Shown: positions 1 through 12,060 of the stretch, piece after piece | Layout of the letters: each line of letters opens with the position of its first letter | Position numbering within the stretch: position 1 is the first letter of the stretch | From: Polyporus tsugae | Taxonomy: Eukaryota; Basidiomycota; Agaricomycetes; Polyporales; Polyporaceae | Assembly (NCBI GenBank): GCA_024305745.1 | Contig: JAHRBS010000008.1 | Coordinates: 1,736,001-1,800,000 of the forward strand | Direction of reading: 5' to 3' | Length of the DNA stretch: 64,000 nucleotides | Made by a program: the position numbers and the translations under genes | Notes under the pieces: model-generated | Database searches by the model: none | What the model saw: the letters and a program-made list of their open reading frames with translations, nothing else | Told to the model about the DNA's origin: nothing

Positions 1-1716
1 TCCTGGAGGATTCCCGGCGCACTATGAGCGCATGGGGTTACTCCGGCACCCTAGAGCCCTTCGAACGCGTCTCCGAAGTACGTATACGCTCTCGTAAATA
101 TAGGCCGTACACGCCCCCTTTTTCAATAGACTCACTCTCGGCTATCGCTATCCTCGCAGCTTCTCTTCCAGACGAGCGTGCGCGCAATAGCGTTCACGGA
201 ATTGGCGGATGACCCCACGAAAGTCAAGCGCCTCCGAGAGCTGTATGACACCTTGGACACTGCGACCACGCCTGCGACCGTACTCCTGCCGTGGCTGCCC
301 GGCCCCAGTGCTGTGCGCAAGATACTCGCGACAAAACGCATATATGACATCATCGCGAAGGCATTGGACGACCGCACGAAGAACGGGATCGCGCGCGACG
401 ATACGCCGCAGAGGCTGATCGATGCGGGGGACGAGAGGCTGATCATCATCGGGGTCAGTACCACTTCTTTCTCCGGAACCCGGACGCTTCTCTCTCTCTC
501 GCTCCCGCCCATCGCTTCGCACGCTTGGCCGGCTGCGCGCCGCATGTGCCCGGGCCCGTGCCGAGCGCGGACGCGAGAGTGGGAGAGAAAGCGGACTGGG
601 TTTGAGTTTGGCAGCACACTGACGGAATTTTGCTTTTGCCGTAACACGCGGTAACAGTTCGTCATGGGCCTGCTCGTGGCTGGCGCGCGGTCGACTGGGA
701 CTACGGGTGCGTTTTATGCTGTGCTCGGTATTAATTGTTGGGGTGCTCGGCTTACGGCTCAAATGGCACGTTCGCCCTGCAGCTTCTTGGTTGTTTACGT
801 TCCTCAGCGGGCACCCGGAGTGGCGCGAGAAGGCTGCTGAGGAGGTGCGGCGGCTCATCGCGAGCCACGCTGCACACTCGAGCCCGCGCTGTGCTTCCGA
901 CGCGCGCACTGCATCCACCGCTGTGGATGATGTGTGTCCAGCAGAAGAGCACCGGCATGAACAGTCTCCATCGTCGTTGTCATCGTCCGCGCACGAAGCG
1001 TCGTCACATAGTTCCCCTCCACTGTCCGCCTTGACGGCGTCTCTGTCCAGCATACCGCTGTCGGCATGGGAGAACGAAACACCGGTCCTTGACGCGCTCA
1101 TCCGCGAGACGCTGCGCGTCGCAGAGCCGCACGTCGCCATGCGCCAGTACCTCCCGCTCGCATCTTCACACTCACACGCAGGCGAAAAGGAGTTGTACCT
1201 CGGGGGGCGGCAAATACCACGGGGGGCGTACGTGATGTACCCGTTCAGCGACGTGCACCTCAGCTCGGAGATCTACAATGACCCGTGGCGGTGGGACCCC
1301 GCCCGGAAGGAGATGGACCTCAAGGCGCCGTATTCATACGTCGGCATGGGCGCAGGTACGTGTAGTGTTCCGCTCTGTTTCCTGTCGGAGCCGCACGCTC
1401 GCCTCGTGTTGGTGTCCGCGTCTCTCACTTCTAACTCTCAATTTCCTATCTTGTCACAATTTACACATACTTACGTGATTTTTTTTTTCCTGCAGGGAGC
1501 ACGGTGTGCCAAGGGAAGCGGCTCGCCATCCTCGAGCTCAAGCTGATCACGGCGCAGGTCGTGCTGGGCTTCCGGGAACTCCGCGCGGTGGACACGCACG
1601 GAGCGCCTCTCGCGGAACTGCCGAGGCCGAACTGGAACGACGTGCTGACGTGCAGACCGCCGAAGGGGTCGTGCTATGTGCGCTATGAGCGGACAGGGGA
1701 GCGTGGTCCTCTATAG
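1..1716 (+). CDS. Cytochrome P450 monooxygenase, 5' end cut by window
   Basis: Heme-thiolate monooxygenase, expected at the ER membrane; its substrate cannot be read from sequence. I place exons at 1-77, 172-453, 658-706, 783-1355 and 1496-1716; from the Met at 24 these give 393 codons with all phases matching. Visible landmarks in order: the helix I segment GLLVAGARSTGTT split by an intron at 707-782; the ExxR motif ETLR at about 1107; the meander and heme loop, YVGMGAG joined across the last intron to STVCQGKRLA, with the Cys ligand just after 1496. The usual FxxGxRxCxG arginine position is not R here, which also occurs in fungal P450s whose loop starts YVGWGAG. The C-terminus ends at TAG 1714. 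The N-terminal anchor and first half lie upstream of the window. It is not close to the P450 pair at 9.7-15.8 kb, whose heme loop reads FSGGPRGCIG. Confidence 0.88.
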
Positions 1717-2589
1717 GGCGCTCGGTTCATCTTGGCGTTGAGGTTTTTGGGTGTCTTTTGTGTCCCTGGACGGACTGTACTGATATTGTTACACCTGTTG
1801 TATACTCCGGGCTGCGTACTTTAGTATGTCATTTAGATGTTGGGAGCACCCTTGATAGAGTAATGATTTGATGAGGTGTCTCTATGACCCACACCGTCTC
1901 TGAGCGCTGATGCCTTTAGCCTTGAAGCACTCACCTGATATACATGGAGCACGCATGACTACTAGTGAAATTCAAGGACGGTTGAACTTGAAGGGAAATG
2001 ATATGGTGAGATTATCATCCTTCCACTATTGTTTGGGGGAGAATATTGGAGTAATTCATTGGTAGTAATGTACAGTACTTTCATCGAATTTTATGTGGAA
2101 TTGTTAAATAGGTATGCGACTTTGTTAAGGTACCGACTTGTGGATAGTCCTCGGCCACTCCTGGGCCTGCAGAATTTCAAGTTCCCACGAGGACAGCGCC
2201 CGGTTAGCGCTCGGCGTTCAGTAGATGCATTCGGCAATCGCCGATCAGCACTGACGTGGCCGCTGCGTAGAGTTCTTTTGAACCACGACCATCTCGGTCT
2301 CTTTGTTTCTTCAGATTTCTTGTCGCTCGGAACTGTCTACGTATTGCATGGCCTTGGGTCTACCTTCTATCTCCTCGTTGCACCAGCAACAAAATACTCC
2401 AAAACACGGAGCACCGTCTAGTCATGTGGCTGGTGAAAACTCCCGAGTTTGCACCTGCTGACGCCTCCGTCCGAACCGTGCTCGGGTTAATCTCGAAATT
2501 CGAGTCGGAAATATGGATCTTCTTTGCTCATTAGGTCCCCGTGTTCACGTCGGACACCCGCCCCCATCGTGGAAGTCGTCCTCAAGAGC
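1717..2589. other. Intergenic, no gene seen
   Basis: A stretch of about 870 bases between the P450 stop and the carboxylesterase promoter. The open frame at 2029-2421 has no recognisable domain, begins at an alternative codon and shows no splice-consistent extension, so I do not call it. The first few hundred bases are T-rich and probably hold the P450 3' UTR. Confidence 0.5.
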
Positions 2590-2590
2590 T

Positions 2591-2597
2591 TATATAG
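2591..2597 (+). promoter_or_regulatory. TATA-like box of the carboxylesterase gene
   Basis: TATATAG lies 43 bases upstream of the ATG at 2640, a spacing compatible with a short 5' UTR. This is inferred from motif and position only. Confidence 0.4.
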
Positions 2598-2639
2598 GAT
2601 TTCATCAAACGCGGCCCCCCCAAGTCGACTATCGACACC

Positions 2640-5605
2640 ATGCAGCTCGGTAGTTCGCTCGTACGGCTCGCGGCGACTTTGTTAATGGCACCTCTAGTCT
2701 GTAGTAGCCATACTATCCCTTCGTCTTCCTCCTTGGGGAGTGACCTCACTCTGTTGTACAAGAATGACTTGAACCGTGAGTCTTCTTCGCATGAACACCT
2801 TTCCGAGATGATTGACATCAGGCATGTGTAAAGTCAGCCAGCAGCCGACCCATCGCAGTGCCCTGCTGCTTTCCGCCCCTCGCCCCCATGCTGACGCCTC
2901 AAGCGTCTGCGCAGCCCTCGGGGAGAATTTGCTGCCGGCCAATAAAACGTTCTTCGCCAACGACTTGGCTCCTCTACTCCAGTACCAGGTGTTCCAGAAC
3001 AATTTTCCTTCAACGCAGCAGTTCTGGATCGCAAGTTCGGGGCCGATCTGCCAGACGGTCAATCCGAAGGGCGTCGTCAGCTCGTCGCTCACGTGCCTTC
3101 GGGCGCTCCCTGTACTCTGCTCCCAGAGCGCAGCATTCCAAGCGGCCGCTCAACCCACGACGTCGCTCACAGTCAGACCTCAAGCTCTGGCCATCACGGG
3201 GTAAGTGTATCTCATGTTAGGGGGGTCTCCGCGTGAGGTTCTGGCCATACTCGTACTCGTACTCGCACCCGTACGGGGTACAGGTGTCTTGGGTATGGTC
3301 TTTTCTCACCCTACCATCCCGATCTAGGCTGATCGCGACGGTAGGGTGCGGACGTACTTACCCTACCTGGGATGGGTACGAGACCCGGGTCTGGGTTCCC
3401 TCAGGTACGGGTTTGCGCATGGGTATTCCGTGGTAAGAGATGGACTTGTTAGACCATTGAGTCCAAGCATGGTAGATGGCGGTGGCGGGTACCACTGGCA
3501 CTCTGCGCGTGACCATGGGCGGCGCACAGGCCCTCCCCGCTGGTGTCCAGTATGAGTTGCCGGGTATTTGGCACACATATACGGTACGGGCTGTACTTAG
3601 TTTCGTCCCCAGCCAACCAATACACCCATACCCGAGGCGGGTATACCCGACGCATGTCCTTTCCTAACTACTGCCTTCGTATTGTGCCGCATGGACGGAA
3701 ATACTTACAATTCTCCAGATTTCGGGATCAGACTTCGTTCAAGTTCCTTGGTATTCCCTACGCCAATCCTCCTGTCAGGTTCGAGTACCCTACAGTGTAT
3801 ACCGGCAATAAGACCATCGACGCACGCAGCTTCGGTTCCGAGTGCGTGCAAGCAGGCGCCCCCTCTAGCAGCGAGAATTGTTTGTTCCTGAACATCTGGA
3901 CCCCGTTCATCCCCGCTTCAGACACCCGGACCCCTCTCAAGGCGGTCATGTTCTGGATCCACGGCGGCGCGTTCACGGGCGGGACAGGAAGCGACCCGAC
4001 GTTTGACGGTGGCGCGTTCGCCTCTCGCGGCGACGTTGTACTCGTCACAATCAATTACCGCCTCTCCACCCTCGGCTTCCTCGCGCTCGACGACGGAAAG
4101 ACGAATGGAAACTTCGGGCTTGCCGACCAGATCGCCGCTCTTGATTGGGTACGGGCGCACATCGCCGCGTTCGGAGGCGACAAGGAGCGAATCACCATCT
4201 TCGGCCAGTCCGCGGGGGCGGCGTCTGTCCGAGCGCTCATGGGCTCCCCAAAGGCGATTGGCCAGTACGCCGCGGCGATTCCGATGAGCAACCTGGCAGG
4301 CGCGAACTATGCTACGACCTATTCGCTGTACTACACTATCCCTCAGGAAGTGGAGCTCGTCGCGAACCCAATCTTGTCTGCGGTCGGGTGTAGTGGTGTG
4401 AGCGATGTCTTAGCGTGTCTGAGGGCTGTCGATCCGCACACACTAGTCAACCTCTCCACTGTGGCACGGTGCGTATTTCCCGATGCTCCGCTTACGAAGG
4501 ATGCTGATGTTGTTCCAGATTTGTTGTCGTCGATGGGACATACATCGTTCACGCCCAGCTTCCGGTGGACGGTTCCGGCGCGGTTGCAAACGTTCACACG
4601 ATGATGGGCTTCATGCGCGACGACGGCGCCGCATTCATTGGCTACCCGGTATGAGTGTTTTGTTCACACCCATTGAGAGACAATTTTAAAAAACATAGGT
4701 AGACGAGCGGAAACCTGACTGAGGGCCTGATCGGTGCGAACCTTAACACCACTGTAGTCAACAATCCGCTGTTCCCAGAGCCCTCAGGCCCGAACGTGAC
4801 GACGAACGTCTTCAACGTCACCGCCGGCGTTACGACGGACATCGAATTCCGTTGTCTAGACCAGGCGACCGCGTTCTCCGGGGTTACCCACGACCTATTC
4901 AAGAGCGTATGGTTCTACGAGTTCAACAGGAGCTACCAAACTCCCGGCTTCAGTCCGAACGTGAGTGTTGTACCAGATGACCACCGGTTAGTTCTGACGC
5001 TACTCACGCCCGTGCGGAACCGGTCAGTTCCCGACCTGCGAGGCACCCATCACCGCAGAGCGTCCGCTCGGGGACACGTCCGCGGAATATTTCAAGTGCG
5101 TCATGCCCGGAGTCCCGCCTTTCTGTGCCTTGATCGCCGCGAAGTGCTGATGCTTCCATCCCTCTCCTCTCGTTCGTTGCGCGGCCCCCCCCCCCTCGTC
5201 GTCTCCTATTCAACCCGCCTTCTTCCCCACTCCCACACATACTATGCTACACGCGCCACGGTGCTCAGGTGCCACTCGGGCGAGCTGTACTACGTCTTCG
5301 GCTCGATGCCTGTGGACCGGCCATATCGCGACGCGCAGGACCTTCCCTTCATGCAGCGCATGGCCGATGTCTGGTCGTCGTTTGCGCGCACGTTCGACCC
5401 AAACCCCGACCCGCGGTTCCTCGCCGCGCGCGGGTTCGCGGACACCGCACAGCAGCTCGCTGCCCTACCCAAGTGGGAGCAGGTGACAAGGGAGAACCTG
5501 GGTGGAAGTCCGGTGCAGCTGCTGCAGTGGGAGAGCGAGATGGTGCCGTGGGGACAGCAGGCGCAGTGCGAGTTCTTGGGGTTCCCGCTGACGTACTTTG
5601 GGTAA
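2640..5605 (+). CDS. Secreted type-B carboxylesterase (alpha/beta hydrolase)
   Basis: Predicted 681-aa extracellular esterase/lipase of the cholinesterase-like family. Exons: 2640-2775, 2834-3200, 3719-4468, 4519-4648, 4703-4960, 5028-5095, 5269-5605; their sum is a multiple of three. Residues 1-25 are a signal peptide (hydrophobic stretch LAATLLMAPLVC). An N-terminal extension of about 140 residues precedes the catalytic fold, which starts near FLGIPYANPP. The oxyanion loop is HGGAF. The nucleophile elbow is FGQSAGA, with Gln where many members have Glu. The acidic triad residue is probably in MRDDGAAF, and the catalytic His is in CHSGELYYVFG, split by the 5096-5268 intron. Several N-x-S/T sites fit secretion. 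The second intron, 3201-3718, is about 518 bases and rich in CGGGTA-type hexamers (see the separate repeat entry). The physiological substrate is unknown. Confidence 0.9.
3230..3670. repeat. CGGGTA/TACCCG-rich intronic insert
   Basis: Lies inside the 518-base second intron of the carboxylesterase gene, against 50-173 bases for its other introns. It holds a short TACTCG array near 3250, then scattered GTACGGG, TGGGTAC, ACCCATACCCG and CGGGTATACCCG units up to about 3650, on both strands. The same hexamer recurs in introns at about 14.87-15.27 kb, 19.54-19.58 kb and 52.94 kb. It carries no coding potential I can support. Confidence 0.55.
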
Positions 5606-5840
5606 GCTCGGGGGTTTTGTTGGCAAGTTGGGGTTTGTGAGGGTCGGGAGTCGGGGCGACTTTCGACTGCAACCTGGGTCTGGATTGTCAATTTGCTCAA
5701 CTCCAAGGTTTTACTTAGGTACTCAGTGTCATGTGTTCGACGGAAAGAACTGACGAAATCGTTTCTCGTCACATCACCGACTTGCGCTTGGGTGATCCAG
5801 CACGTGGCAGATACATACGTCGTCCGACGGGGCAGAGTCA

Positions 5841-6264
5841 ATGCAGATAAGACAACTCGTCCGTGGCGACGAAGTTTCAGCAATCAGCATGTCTGCTTCC
5901 AACGTGGCACCACGACGAACAAGCTATGTGCGCAAGTATCGCACTCTGTGCCACCTGCCCGCGCAGCTTCTGCACACGATAATCTCCTATGTCAATCGAC
6001 AAATGACACTGCGACCGTGCACTCTTGTTTGTCGCTGTCTGCGCGCGGTGGCTACCAGTCTCTTCTCCACTGGCTGCTTTTGGGATCGTTTCATTCGACC
6101 GCCTTCTGTCGTTTCTACAAGCACAACTCAACTTGTACGGCAAGACCGATGAAGAAAAACTCCGCATCCTCTCGCTATTCTCGATCGACTCCAAACTCGA
6201 CGCGGTTGATAGTATTGGGGAGTGCGGCACGTCGATTCCGCTCGCCCCCAACGGTCTTGCATAG
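5841..6264 (+). pseudogene. F-box protein fragment, probably frameshifted
   Basis: An open frame from about 5889 encodes an F-box-like start: a leucine-proline entry (CHLPAQLLHTIISYV) followed by CTLVCRCLRAVATSL, as in agaricomycete F-box proteins where the motif binds Skp1. Just after this the plausible continuation (FDRLLSFLQAQL...) is in another frame, which stays open to TAG at 6262-6264. No good intron joins the two frames, so I read this as a broken or very short gene. No leucine-rich repeats or other substrate domain can be followed beyond 6264. It could be an intact gene with an unusual splice; transcript data would decide. Confidence 0.4.
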
Positions 6265-7278
6265 TACTAGGCCTCAGGCTGCGAATCATAAAACTTCACA
6301 AGATCGAACTCCAAGGCGATCTCATAGCGACTTGAAGATCCGTTGGAGAGCATCAAGCCTGGCGCGCTGCAAAGCGTCACGGCCGAATGTCGTTCAACAA
6401 CAATGGTTTCTGCAATAGGAGGGCTTCTCGCGCGCACGAGAGCCCGCCTGACGAGTCTGCACATTGGTGAACACCCCCCGTTCGCTTGGAGGACCACCGA
6501 AAGGGGGATGATACACTCGACTGTAGTGACGTTTATGTGGTATTCCGGAACTGGCCCTCTGTGCTACCCTTGCTGATGCCAGTCTTGTTGTCACGCCGCC
6601 AGTCGCTATGCTGAGGCTTACTCTTGAACTCTGGCCCTCTGAGTCGTACGTCCGACCTACAAACCATTCAATTGACTGCCGCCGATGGGTTGTGCAAGGT
6701 GTCGACTGCGCCTCCGCCTCGAATCAAGTTCAGGCCACCGGGCCCATAGCCTTGCGCGACGATCACCTCATAGCGTTCGTCTGTTGATCCTTCTCTAAAT
6801 TTATAATCCATGCTAGAAGGGAAGAGCGTACACGGCGATGATAGATTGCGGAAGAAAAGACAGGATGGTGAACGACGACGTAAATAGAGAGAGTAAGAAG
6901 CATTAACAACCGAAATAGGTAGGACGAATAAGAACGATAACAAACTTGTAACAAAGGGAATAATAGTCAGAATAAAAATGCGTAAGTAATCTGGGATGAC
7001 TCTAGGATGAGAAGGTCTATGCAACTGCTATTTAACATCTACACGGTCAATGGCGTACATACAACAAATGCCGAGGAATAGATAAAGGGCACGATGCGGG
7101 GCCGCATGAAGGAGTCGCAGACAGAAGTTTGAACTTAGGATACAGTACAGTACTGAGAACCATACGCAACAAGGATACCCGAGCCTAAGGAACAGCTTGG
7201 CGGGCGCAGCATCTCTAGCAGCTTAAACTCTGAATATGATCAGGAATCAGATCCCCCGGGGGATATTGAGTAGGGTAC
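6265..7278. other. Intergenic, possible decayed remainder of the F-box gene
   Basis: About 1 kb with only short open frames in all six frames. Some 6.5-6.7 kb segments on the + strand give leucine-rich translations that could be the eroded C-terminal part of the F-box gene, but no continuous model is possible. Confidence 0.35.
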
Positions 7279-8120
7279 TCACCATGACTGCGCCTGGGAC
7301 TCCAGAACCTCGGCCGCAACAAAGATTCGCGGCTGCACCGTCCCCCTCGAGCGCACGTCGATACTGAGCACTTTGATATGGTCCAAAGTGTACGGGAACT
7401 GAGGCCCGAGGGGGACCTGTGGAAGCGAATGAGCACCCTACAACTACTTGTAGCGTAAATGGAACTACTCACGAGGATCTTCTGGATCTCCTTGGCGGCG
7501 AAAGCAGCGAAGGCTCCTCTCGTTGGGTGCGTGCGCGTCTGCTTCATGTGGAATTTCCCGCCATAAGCGGGGTTGAGGAACTATCAGAACGAAGTGTCGG
7601 AAGCGGTCAATCAAGGTAAGAACCCAGGGATGCGAATGGAGCGCATACCTCAACGTGCAGCACCGTCTTTTCAGGAGGGTCTCCGTCAACTTGCGTACGG
7701 ATAGCACCATCGGCGTTGGAAACCTCGCTGAGGTCGTTCAAGAGCACGGTGCCGACCGTGAACCCGTTGGGGAAGTACAAGATGCGCAAACCGGCAGTCT
7801 TCTCCTTGCCGGAGCCGTTGACGTATGGTTTCTGGGGGATTTCCCTCAAGTGCTACGATGCGGCAGAATATCAGTGCTGGAGGGGATGAGATGGAATGCA
7901 CCTCTACACTCACGGGGCCAACGGCTTTGGGGTCGATTAGTATGTGGCCCTGCTGGTGGTACAGAGGGTCGGGAGTCAAGTAGACGGCTTCGGGGAGGTC
8001 CTGAGCGGGAGGATCGGCCGGTTCGCCCCCGGGGATACGAAGACGCTGCTCAAGAGGGACGGCGTGGGCCAGCTCCGAGTGGTTGCTGAGGAAAGGGATG
8101 GTGGGGTGGATGGAGTCCAT
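7279..8120 (-). CDS. Unrecognised 218-aa protein with a truncated relative at 24 kb
   Basis: Four exons on the minus strand: 8120-7914, 7852-7649, 7580-7473, 7416-7279, totalling 657 bases with matching phases and clean GT-AG borders. I do not recognise the family. The protein has no signal peptide or membrane segment. The second exon encodes EIPQKPYVNG and FTVGTVLLNDLSEVSN; the third encodes KFHMKQTRTHPTRGAF. The reality of the gene is supported by a second locus at 24285-24488 that encodes a clearly related exon of the same 68-codon length and the same intron phases. The first exon is proline-rich and poorly structured by eye. The stop is TGA directly after the Trp at the C-terminus; the same TGA overlaps a possible donor, so the gene could extend further. 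Confidence 0.6.
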
Positions 8121-9600
8121 GGTATTGTTGTAAGCTTTGCGTAGGAGAGGAGTGGGGAGCACCGTTGTAGGCGGAGGTATCAACATAATATACCATTGCG
8201 ACTGGATAGATAGCCTGCAAGTGGCGGATAGTCAGAGACTACGAGTGACAAGGGCTCTGTGGACGGATATCGTACTTACCATCGGTATACAGTCCTGGCG
8301 TGGCAAGGAAAGGTCATGGATAGACATAGATGCAAGGTGAGCAGCCGGATAACCGCCTCGTCTCTCCTAGCACGATTCAAACAGACGTTTATGGGCATGG
8401 GACGTCCTCGTGAATAGGTTCTACCGCCTGTAAAGCCGCATCCAGAGACGGCGATGGATAGTTAGTTATCGGCCCAGTTGGTAGGTGCTACGTGAAAGAT
8501 ATCCCACATACCACCAAGGTTCAGTCATACTACGCGGCGACCAAACGGTAGGGATATCGCAAGGATAAGGGCCACCCTCCCAATTCCGTCCGGCCACACC
8601 AAGACATGAACTTCATCGTCAGCATGACGGCACCATGAACAACTATCAGTCCCGCACAGGAGAACCATTCGTATTGCGGGCGAGGCAAACCACTCGGAAT
8701 ACCGGAGACCCCGGTGCCTGCATGTAAAGACGCCGTGCCAGTGGGGTATGGGACGGCCGCTCTCTTCTGCGGATTATTCCATAAGTGGGGCAAACCCGTC
8801 TATCCAAGACATGAGACACTCGCGGCTTTGACGCCGCGTGGCCTGCGATCATGATAGTCAGCTTCACGGAGCTCCGGCGAACGTGGGTTGTGCCCTCACC
8901 AAGAGCCACTGGCAGTTCGAACAAAGGCCAGGAGTAAGAAATCCAGGTATCCAGCCGGCCTGAAATTGAGAGTCCGCGCCCGACCGCTGGTCAGGAGAAT
9001 CGTTCGGGGTTTGGACTGTGGATATGGAAGCAGTGAGCGTATGTCTTGTTGCATCCGAAGGGAGAGAACGGACCTTGCATCGATGTTTTGCCATGGCGGT
9101 GCAATGCAGGATGTGACCACCGGTAATCAAAAGAGTTAAACGCGGAGTGCTAACTTATTAGATCGAGTTACTTACACCTCTTATCTCAGCTTTTGATCGT
9201 GGGAATGTATCTTTGTTGACTCTCGTTATGCACGGTGAGAACGAACTTTCAGGAACTTATGTTTGTTGGTCTCGCACGTTCCCAACACGGTGGAGCAGTG
9301 TCGTCCCCACAACGACGAAGACGGAGACCCTACTGAGGTGGTATGAATCAGTGCGCGATGATAAGGTGAGCGCACAACTTGAACTTGCAGCGTCGCGAAT
9401 ATGATACCGGCCGCGTTCTTGGGAGTGGATTGGGCCAGAATGCTGAAAGAAAGTTTCATATCTCATTGCAGGCGCGTTAGCGAACTTGAACGCCATCGCA
9501 CTGTATTGCACCCGAGACGTCAGAAAGCGCGATTCAAAATATAACGAGCCGTAAGATACGGCCAACATGCCACGCACAACATCCCATCCAAAACCATCGA
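8121..9600. other. Long intergenic stretch without a supported gene
   Basis: About 1.5 kb. Short minus-strand frames near 8.65-9.13 kb and 9.26-9.66 kb have no domain that I recognise and cannot be linked by introns. The last part, from about 9.61 kb, is repeated at about 13.06 kb and belongs to the P450 tandem duplication. Confidence 0.45.
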
Positions 9601-9729
9601 GTTGCGGTCCCCAGCTACGTAAGTAGTAATCATCTGCGCTTGAAGACCAGCGGGGCACGCTCCGGGCTACAACCTCCCGTCAGTATCCATAGTACGCCAC
9701 GCGAGACACCGTAAAGCCAAAGAAACGCA

Positions 9730-12060
9730 CTATACCGTCAAGCTGTGCACGCTCTTCAACAGCCGCTTCTTCCTCGCCTCGAATGTCTCGCCCTTGAACT
9801 GCGCCTCCTCCCGCACCTCCACCTTGTACCGCGACACGATGAGCGTCAGGACCGCCACAACCTCCGTCTCCGCGAAGCCCCTCCCGATGCACCCACGCGG
9901 GCCGCCGCTGAAGGGGAGGAACGCCGCGGTTGTAGTTGCCCAGGAAGCGTGCGGGCTTGAACTTCTCGGGCTCGTCCCAGTAGCGCGGGTTGTGATGCAG
10001 CGACGGCGTGCAGATCGTGATGTAGGAGTTGCGCGGGACGGAGATGGTGCGCTTCTCGCCCGCGGCGTTCGTCGTGGTGAAGGTCGTGTCGTCGATGCTG
10101 ACCTTGGGGATGGACACGACTGGGGGGAACAGGCGGAGGGTCTCGTTCATGACGCTGGGGAAATGTTAGTGCAAGTACGGGTTAGCGGAGGAGAAGGGGG
10201 ACACGTACGCGAGCGAGTAGGAGAGCGAGCTGAAGTCTTCGTAGCTCTGCAAACCAAGAAGTCAAGACCTAGGTGCGTCAAGGGTAATGAAAGAAGGGGA
10301 CACACAGGGTTCCTGTTGGGGGTTAGGACAGTCTTGATGTTCTGGTAGAACGCCTCCTGCTCATCCTGGTAGAGTGCGAGGAGGATGAACGCGTAGGCGA
10401 GGGTGTGCGCCGTCGTCTCGTAACCCGCCACGAGGAATAAGAAAACATTGCCTAGAGCAATCCTGACGTCAACCAATGAGAACCGAACTCGGTGCCCGTG
10501 TTCAAATGTCATGCGTACCGAGGAGAGCGTCGTCAGACAGCTTTGCCGTGTTGTCTTCCTCCGCCTCGTTTGCATCCAGCAAGCTGCTGAACAGGTCGTG
10601 CCGCTCCTCCTTCACCGTCACCGACTGCCGGGTCTCGATCATCTCTACGAGATACCTCTACCATCATCCACAGCACACCGCTTCAGCCGGCTCGTCCTTG
10701 ATCTAGACGCGCGAAACGACGCACTTCGAGTTCCTTGTTCGCCTTCAAGAAGTTGCGCATCGTGGATGTTCCCCAGCGCAGCATCCACTCCGGGAACATG
10801 ATCCTCCACAACAGCCGGTGCGAGACCTCGTACAGCGCGTCCTTGAACGTCATGGTGTACCCCGGTGGCGCGATCTTGTCTTCGTTCCACGAGATGCGCC
10901 GCCCGAAGCCGGCGACGCCAATGACCAGCAGCGTGATCTACGTATCCGTGAGTGCACACACGTCAGGGCTCCCATTTCAGCTGGGCAGACGTACGGGCAC
11001 GGTAATGTCCATGATGTGGTTCACGTCGATGACCTCGCGCGGCCCCCACTCATTCTGGAAGAGGTCCTCGAGGATACGGACGGTCTCATCCCAGACTAGC
11101 CGGTTGTTCCTCTGCCATCGCCGTCCGTTCACACATTAGCCGATTGTATGCATGCATGCGCAGACAACGAAGGGGCGCACCTCGGAAAACGCGGGCGCGA
11201 CGGTCTTGCGCTGGTGCTTCCACTCATCGCCCTCGGTCGCGAGGACGTTCGTCCCGAACACCCGCAGGATCGCATACTCCTCAGTTGGCTTGGAGAAACG
11301 CGAGCGTGCTCCAACAATTTCCTGCGCACAATCGGGTTCAGCTTCAAACCTAAAACCTTCCACCACATACAGAGAAGTACACAGGGCGGGTACACCAGTT
11401 TCAGACACAGGCACATACCCGTGCAGGTATGTGTATGGGCCAAGATGAGGTCGACCAGAATTCACGCATGAGGGGGTTTTACGTGAACCCCTCTAGGGAG
11501 GAACAGGTGTCGAAGTTCGAACCCAGAGGACTGACCTTGATGATTTTCGGGTCTGCAATATAGATGTCCGCTTTGGGGCGCGGGAACACGTTCACCTGTG
11601 GCACGAGTCCGAGTCAGTCCACTGGTCCACAGCCGTCATGTTGTTGTACTACAGATCCTGCGTCTAGCTGGCGGCAGCGCACCGCGCAGCAGAATGACGA
11701 TGATGAAGAGGGATGGATAGCATAAGTTGAGGACGTACCGCGGTGATGACATCCCACCCAGCGTTCGCAAAGTCGTCATACTTGGTGTAGAACTGCCACT
11801 GCAGCCCAGGGGTGGCCCACTTAACTCGGAAGGGAGGCACGAGCCCACGGTCATTGAACAGCGTCCGGAAGCCTGGCCAGTTCCTACACAAATGTTTCCC
11901 ATGTTAACGAGTGGTGGTGGTAAGCCCTAGGACCTGAGGCTCAAGGTGATCGCACGTACCCGATGGCGCGCTCTTCTCGCCGGAATGCGGTCAACCTTTG
12001 GAGGATGAATATGACGACGAATGTCCCGAGTAGGACGTAAACCTGCACGCCTTCGAGCAT
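9730..12060 (-). pseudogene. Cytochrome P450, tandem copy 1, frameshifted before the heme loop
   Basis: Minus-strand multi-exon P450 closely matching the copy at 13186-15798 in coding, intron and 3' flanking sequence. The start ATG (12060) opens a membrane anchor, VYVLLGTFVVIFILQ. Helix I with AGYETTAH lies near 10.4 kb and the ExxR motif ETLRLFPP near 10.14 kb. At about 9924 this copy lacks two bases present in copy 2 (copy 2 reads aacgcgtcgcgg, copy 1 aacgccgcgg on the + strand). The frame changes immediately before the FSGGPRGCIG-type heme loop; the shifted frame runs to a stop at 9680 with no Cys ligand motif. After the indel the original frame is intact down to the normal stop at 9730, so the lesion looks recent. 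A base-call error would restore a full gene. Confidence 0.75.

Noticed and set aside
148..1140. 330-codon minus-strand frame opposite the first P450
   Set aside because: It is antisense to exons with clear P450 motifs, has no domain and is rich in Arg/Ser, as expected from the complement of GC-rich codons.
3543..4604. 353-codon frame as an independent hydrolase gene starting at 3543
   Set aside because: Its first 60 codons are intron sequence rich in CGGGTA repeats; the true exon begins at 3719 and joins the upstream signal-peptide exons in phase.
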